Below are positions 6,187 through 6,430 of a DNA stretch of 6,430 nucleotides, piece by piece. The stretch covers positions 1 to 6,430 of the forward strand of contig JAGYOC010000109.1 in NCBI GenBank assembly GCA_018399795.1, written 5' to 3'. Positions within the stretch are counted from its first letter, which is position 1; the number at the start of each line of letters is the position of its first letter. The stretch comes from Dehalococcoidales bacterium (lineage in GTDB: Bacteria; Chloroflexota; Dehalococcoidia; Dehalococcoidales; UBA5760). Both the position numbers and the translations under genes were made by a program. The notes beneath the pieces are model-generated. The model was not told the origin of the DNA. It searched no databases and saw only the letters and a program-made list of their open reading frames with translations.

Positions 6187-6239
6187 CTCTGTTTATCCTT
6201 CACGAAGGTAAACTTTGTTTATCCTTTAAGAAGGTAAAC
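6164..6239. repeat. Three tandem imperfect palindromes, possible operator array
   Basis: Units at 6164-6187, 6191-6213 and 6217-6239, separated by 3 bases each (tct, ttt), repeat period 27 then 26. On the plus strand each unit has a left arm GTTTATCCTTC (last base T in the third) and a right arm GAAGGTAAAC with 2-3 bases between. The left arm carries one extra T relative to the complement of the right arm, and this bulge is kept in all three copies. Reading across spacers gives a second palindrome phase, AAGGTAAAC-N3-GTTTATCCTT. The array sits about 30-105 bases upstream of the ECF S start and overlaps the candidate promoter. It may bind a dimeric repressor or fold as RNA hairpins; the regulator is unknown. 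Confidence 0.8.
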
Positions 6240-6256
6240 TTTTATATCATCTCAAA

Positions 6257-6280
6257 GACTTCGCCCTCTTAGGCAAAGTC
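6257..6280 (-). terminator. Hairpin spanning the stop codon of the upstream membrane gene, possible weak terminator
   Basis: On the minus strand GACTTTGCC (6280-6272), a 6-base loop TAAGAG, then GGCGAAGTC (6265-6257). This is a 9-bp stem with one G-U pair. The TAA stop begins the loop. The 3' side continues TTTGAGATGATA, a poor U tract, so termination would be partial at best. Confidence 0.4.
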
Positions 6281-6430
6281 ACCCCAGGGAAACAGGGTTA
6301 TCAGGGTGTTGTACGCGGCCGGGTCAAACTTGAGATAACTCGCCGCAGCAACAATCACCAGCCCGATAATCAACATCAGATAATCGGTCCCGGACATCTT
6401 GATTTTCAGAAAATTGGTACGTGTATTACT
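6269..6430 (-). CDS. C-terminal fragment of a membrane protein, probable ECF transporter T component
   Basis: The last 53 codons and TAA stop of a gene that starts outside the window; the reading is open from the window edge. The fragment has a basic stretch NTRTNFLKIKMSGTDY (2-17), then one hydrophobic helix, LMLIIGLVIVAAASYL (18-33), and a short tail ending FPWGDFA. A basic loop with a 'K-M-S-x-x-D-Y' segment leading into a last transmembrane helix is how EcfT (CbiQ-like) proteins commonly end. An S component immediately downstream supports this. The fragment is too short for certainty; another membrane protein is possible. It is separated from the S gene by 136 bases containing a hairpin, the palindrome array and a candidate promoter, so the two may be cotranscribed by read-through but also separately controlled. 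Confidence 0.55.
   Translation of the reverse strand, partial: SNTRTNFLKIKMSGTDYLMLIIGLVIVAAASYLKFDPAAYNTLITLFPWGDFA

Noticed and set aside
6164..6239. CRISPR array
   Set aside because: Repeat units are separated by only 3 bases, so there are no spacers, and no cas genes are present.
6164..6239. BirA (biotin) operator, because the arms contain GTAAAC/GTTTA
   Set aside because: Known BirA sites have TTGTAAACC and GGTTTACAA-like arms some 14-16 bases apart. Here the flanking bases and the 2-3 base spacing do not fit, and no biotin genes are nearby.
6133..6268. SAM, preQ1 or other riboswitch upstream of the ECF S gene
   Set aside because: The 136-base region is almost fully occupied by the palindromes and the stop-codon hairpin; I see no multi-helix SAM-type core or recognisable preQ1 pattern.

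Overview
All seven genes in this window lie on the minus strand, so the genetic order runs from position 6430 down to 1. Strong AGGAG-type ribosome binding sites, an ECF-type vitamin/nucleoside transporter and tight gene spacing suggest a member of the Bacillota (Firmicutes), probably an anaerobic Clostridia-like lineage. This is an inference from style and gene content; there is no rRNA or other taxonomic marker. No insertion sequence, tRNA, rRNA or CRISPR array is visible.

In transcription order the layout is: the last 53 codons of a membrane protein resembling an ECF transporter T component (6430-6269); a 136-base intergenic region holding a hairpin, three tandem imperfect palindromes and a candidate promoter; an ECF-type substrate-binding (S) membrane protein (6132-5302); a 77-base gap with a 36-base hairpin; an MtnA-family sugar-1-phosphate isomerase (5224-4184); a methylthioadenosine/methylthioinosine phosphorylase overlapping it by ATGA (4187-3429); a Cys/Met-metabolism PLP lyase (3374-2187); an MTA/SAH/5'-deoxyadenosine deaminase (2142-838); and a trimeric purine nucleoside phosphorylase running off the window (821-1).

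The genes fit together as a salvage operon for the by-products of S-adenosylmethionine. The deaminase would convert 5'-methylthioadenosine (and possibly 5'-deoxyadenosine or SAH) to the inosine analogue. The MTAP-family enzyme carries an asparagine where human MTAP has its adenine-selecting aspartate, so it probably cleaves the deaminated nucleoside to hypoxanthine and (methylthio)ribose-1-phosphate. The MtnA-like enzyme would isomerise that sugar to the ribulose-1-phosphate form. The PLP enzyme handles methionine or homoserine-type sulfur compounds and could consume or reassimilate methanethiol. The PNP would process inosine or guanosine. None of the later enzymes of the aerobic methionine salvage pathway (MtnB, MtnW/X, MtnC, MtnD) is present, so the sugar phosphate may leave by an oxygen-independent route encoded elsewhere. 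The ECF S protein may import a related nucleoside, sugar or sulfur compound.

The most notable points are this apparent 'deaminate first' route, the non-canonical active-site loops of the isomerase and of the PLP enzyme, and the triple palindrome overlapping the candidate promoter.
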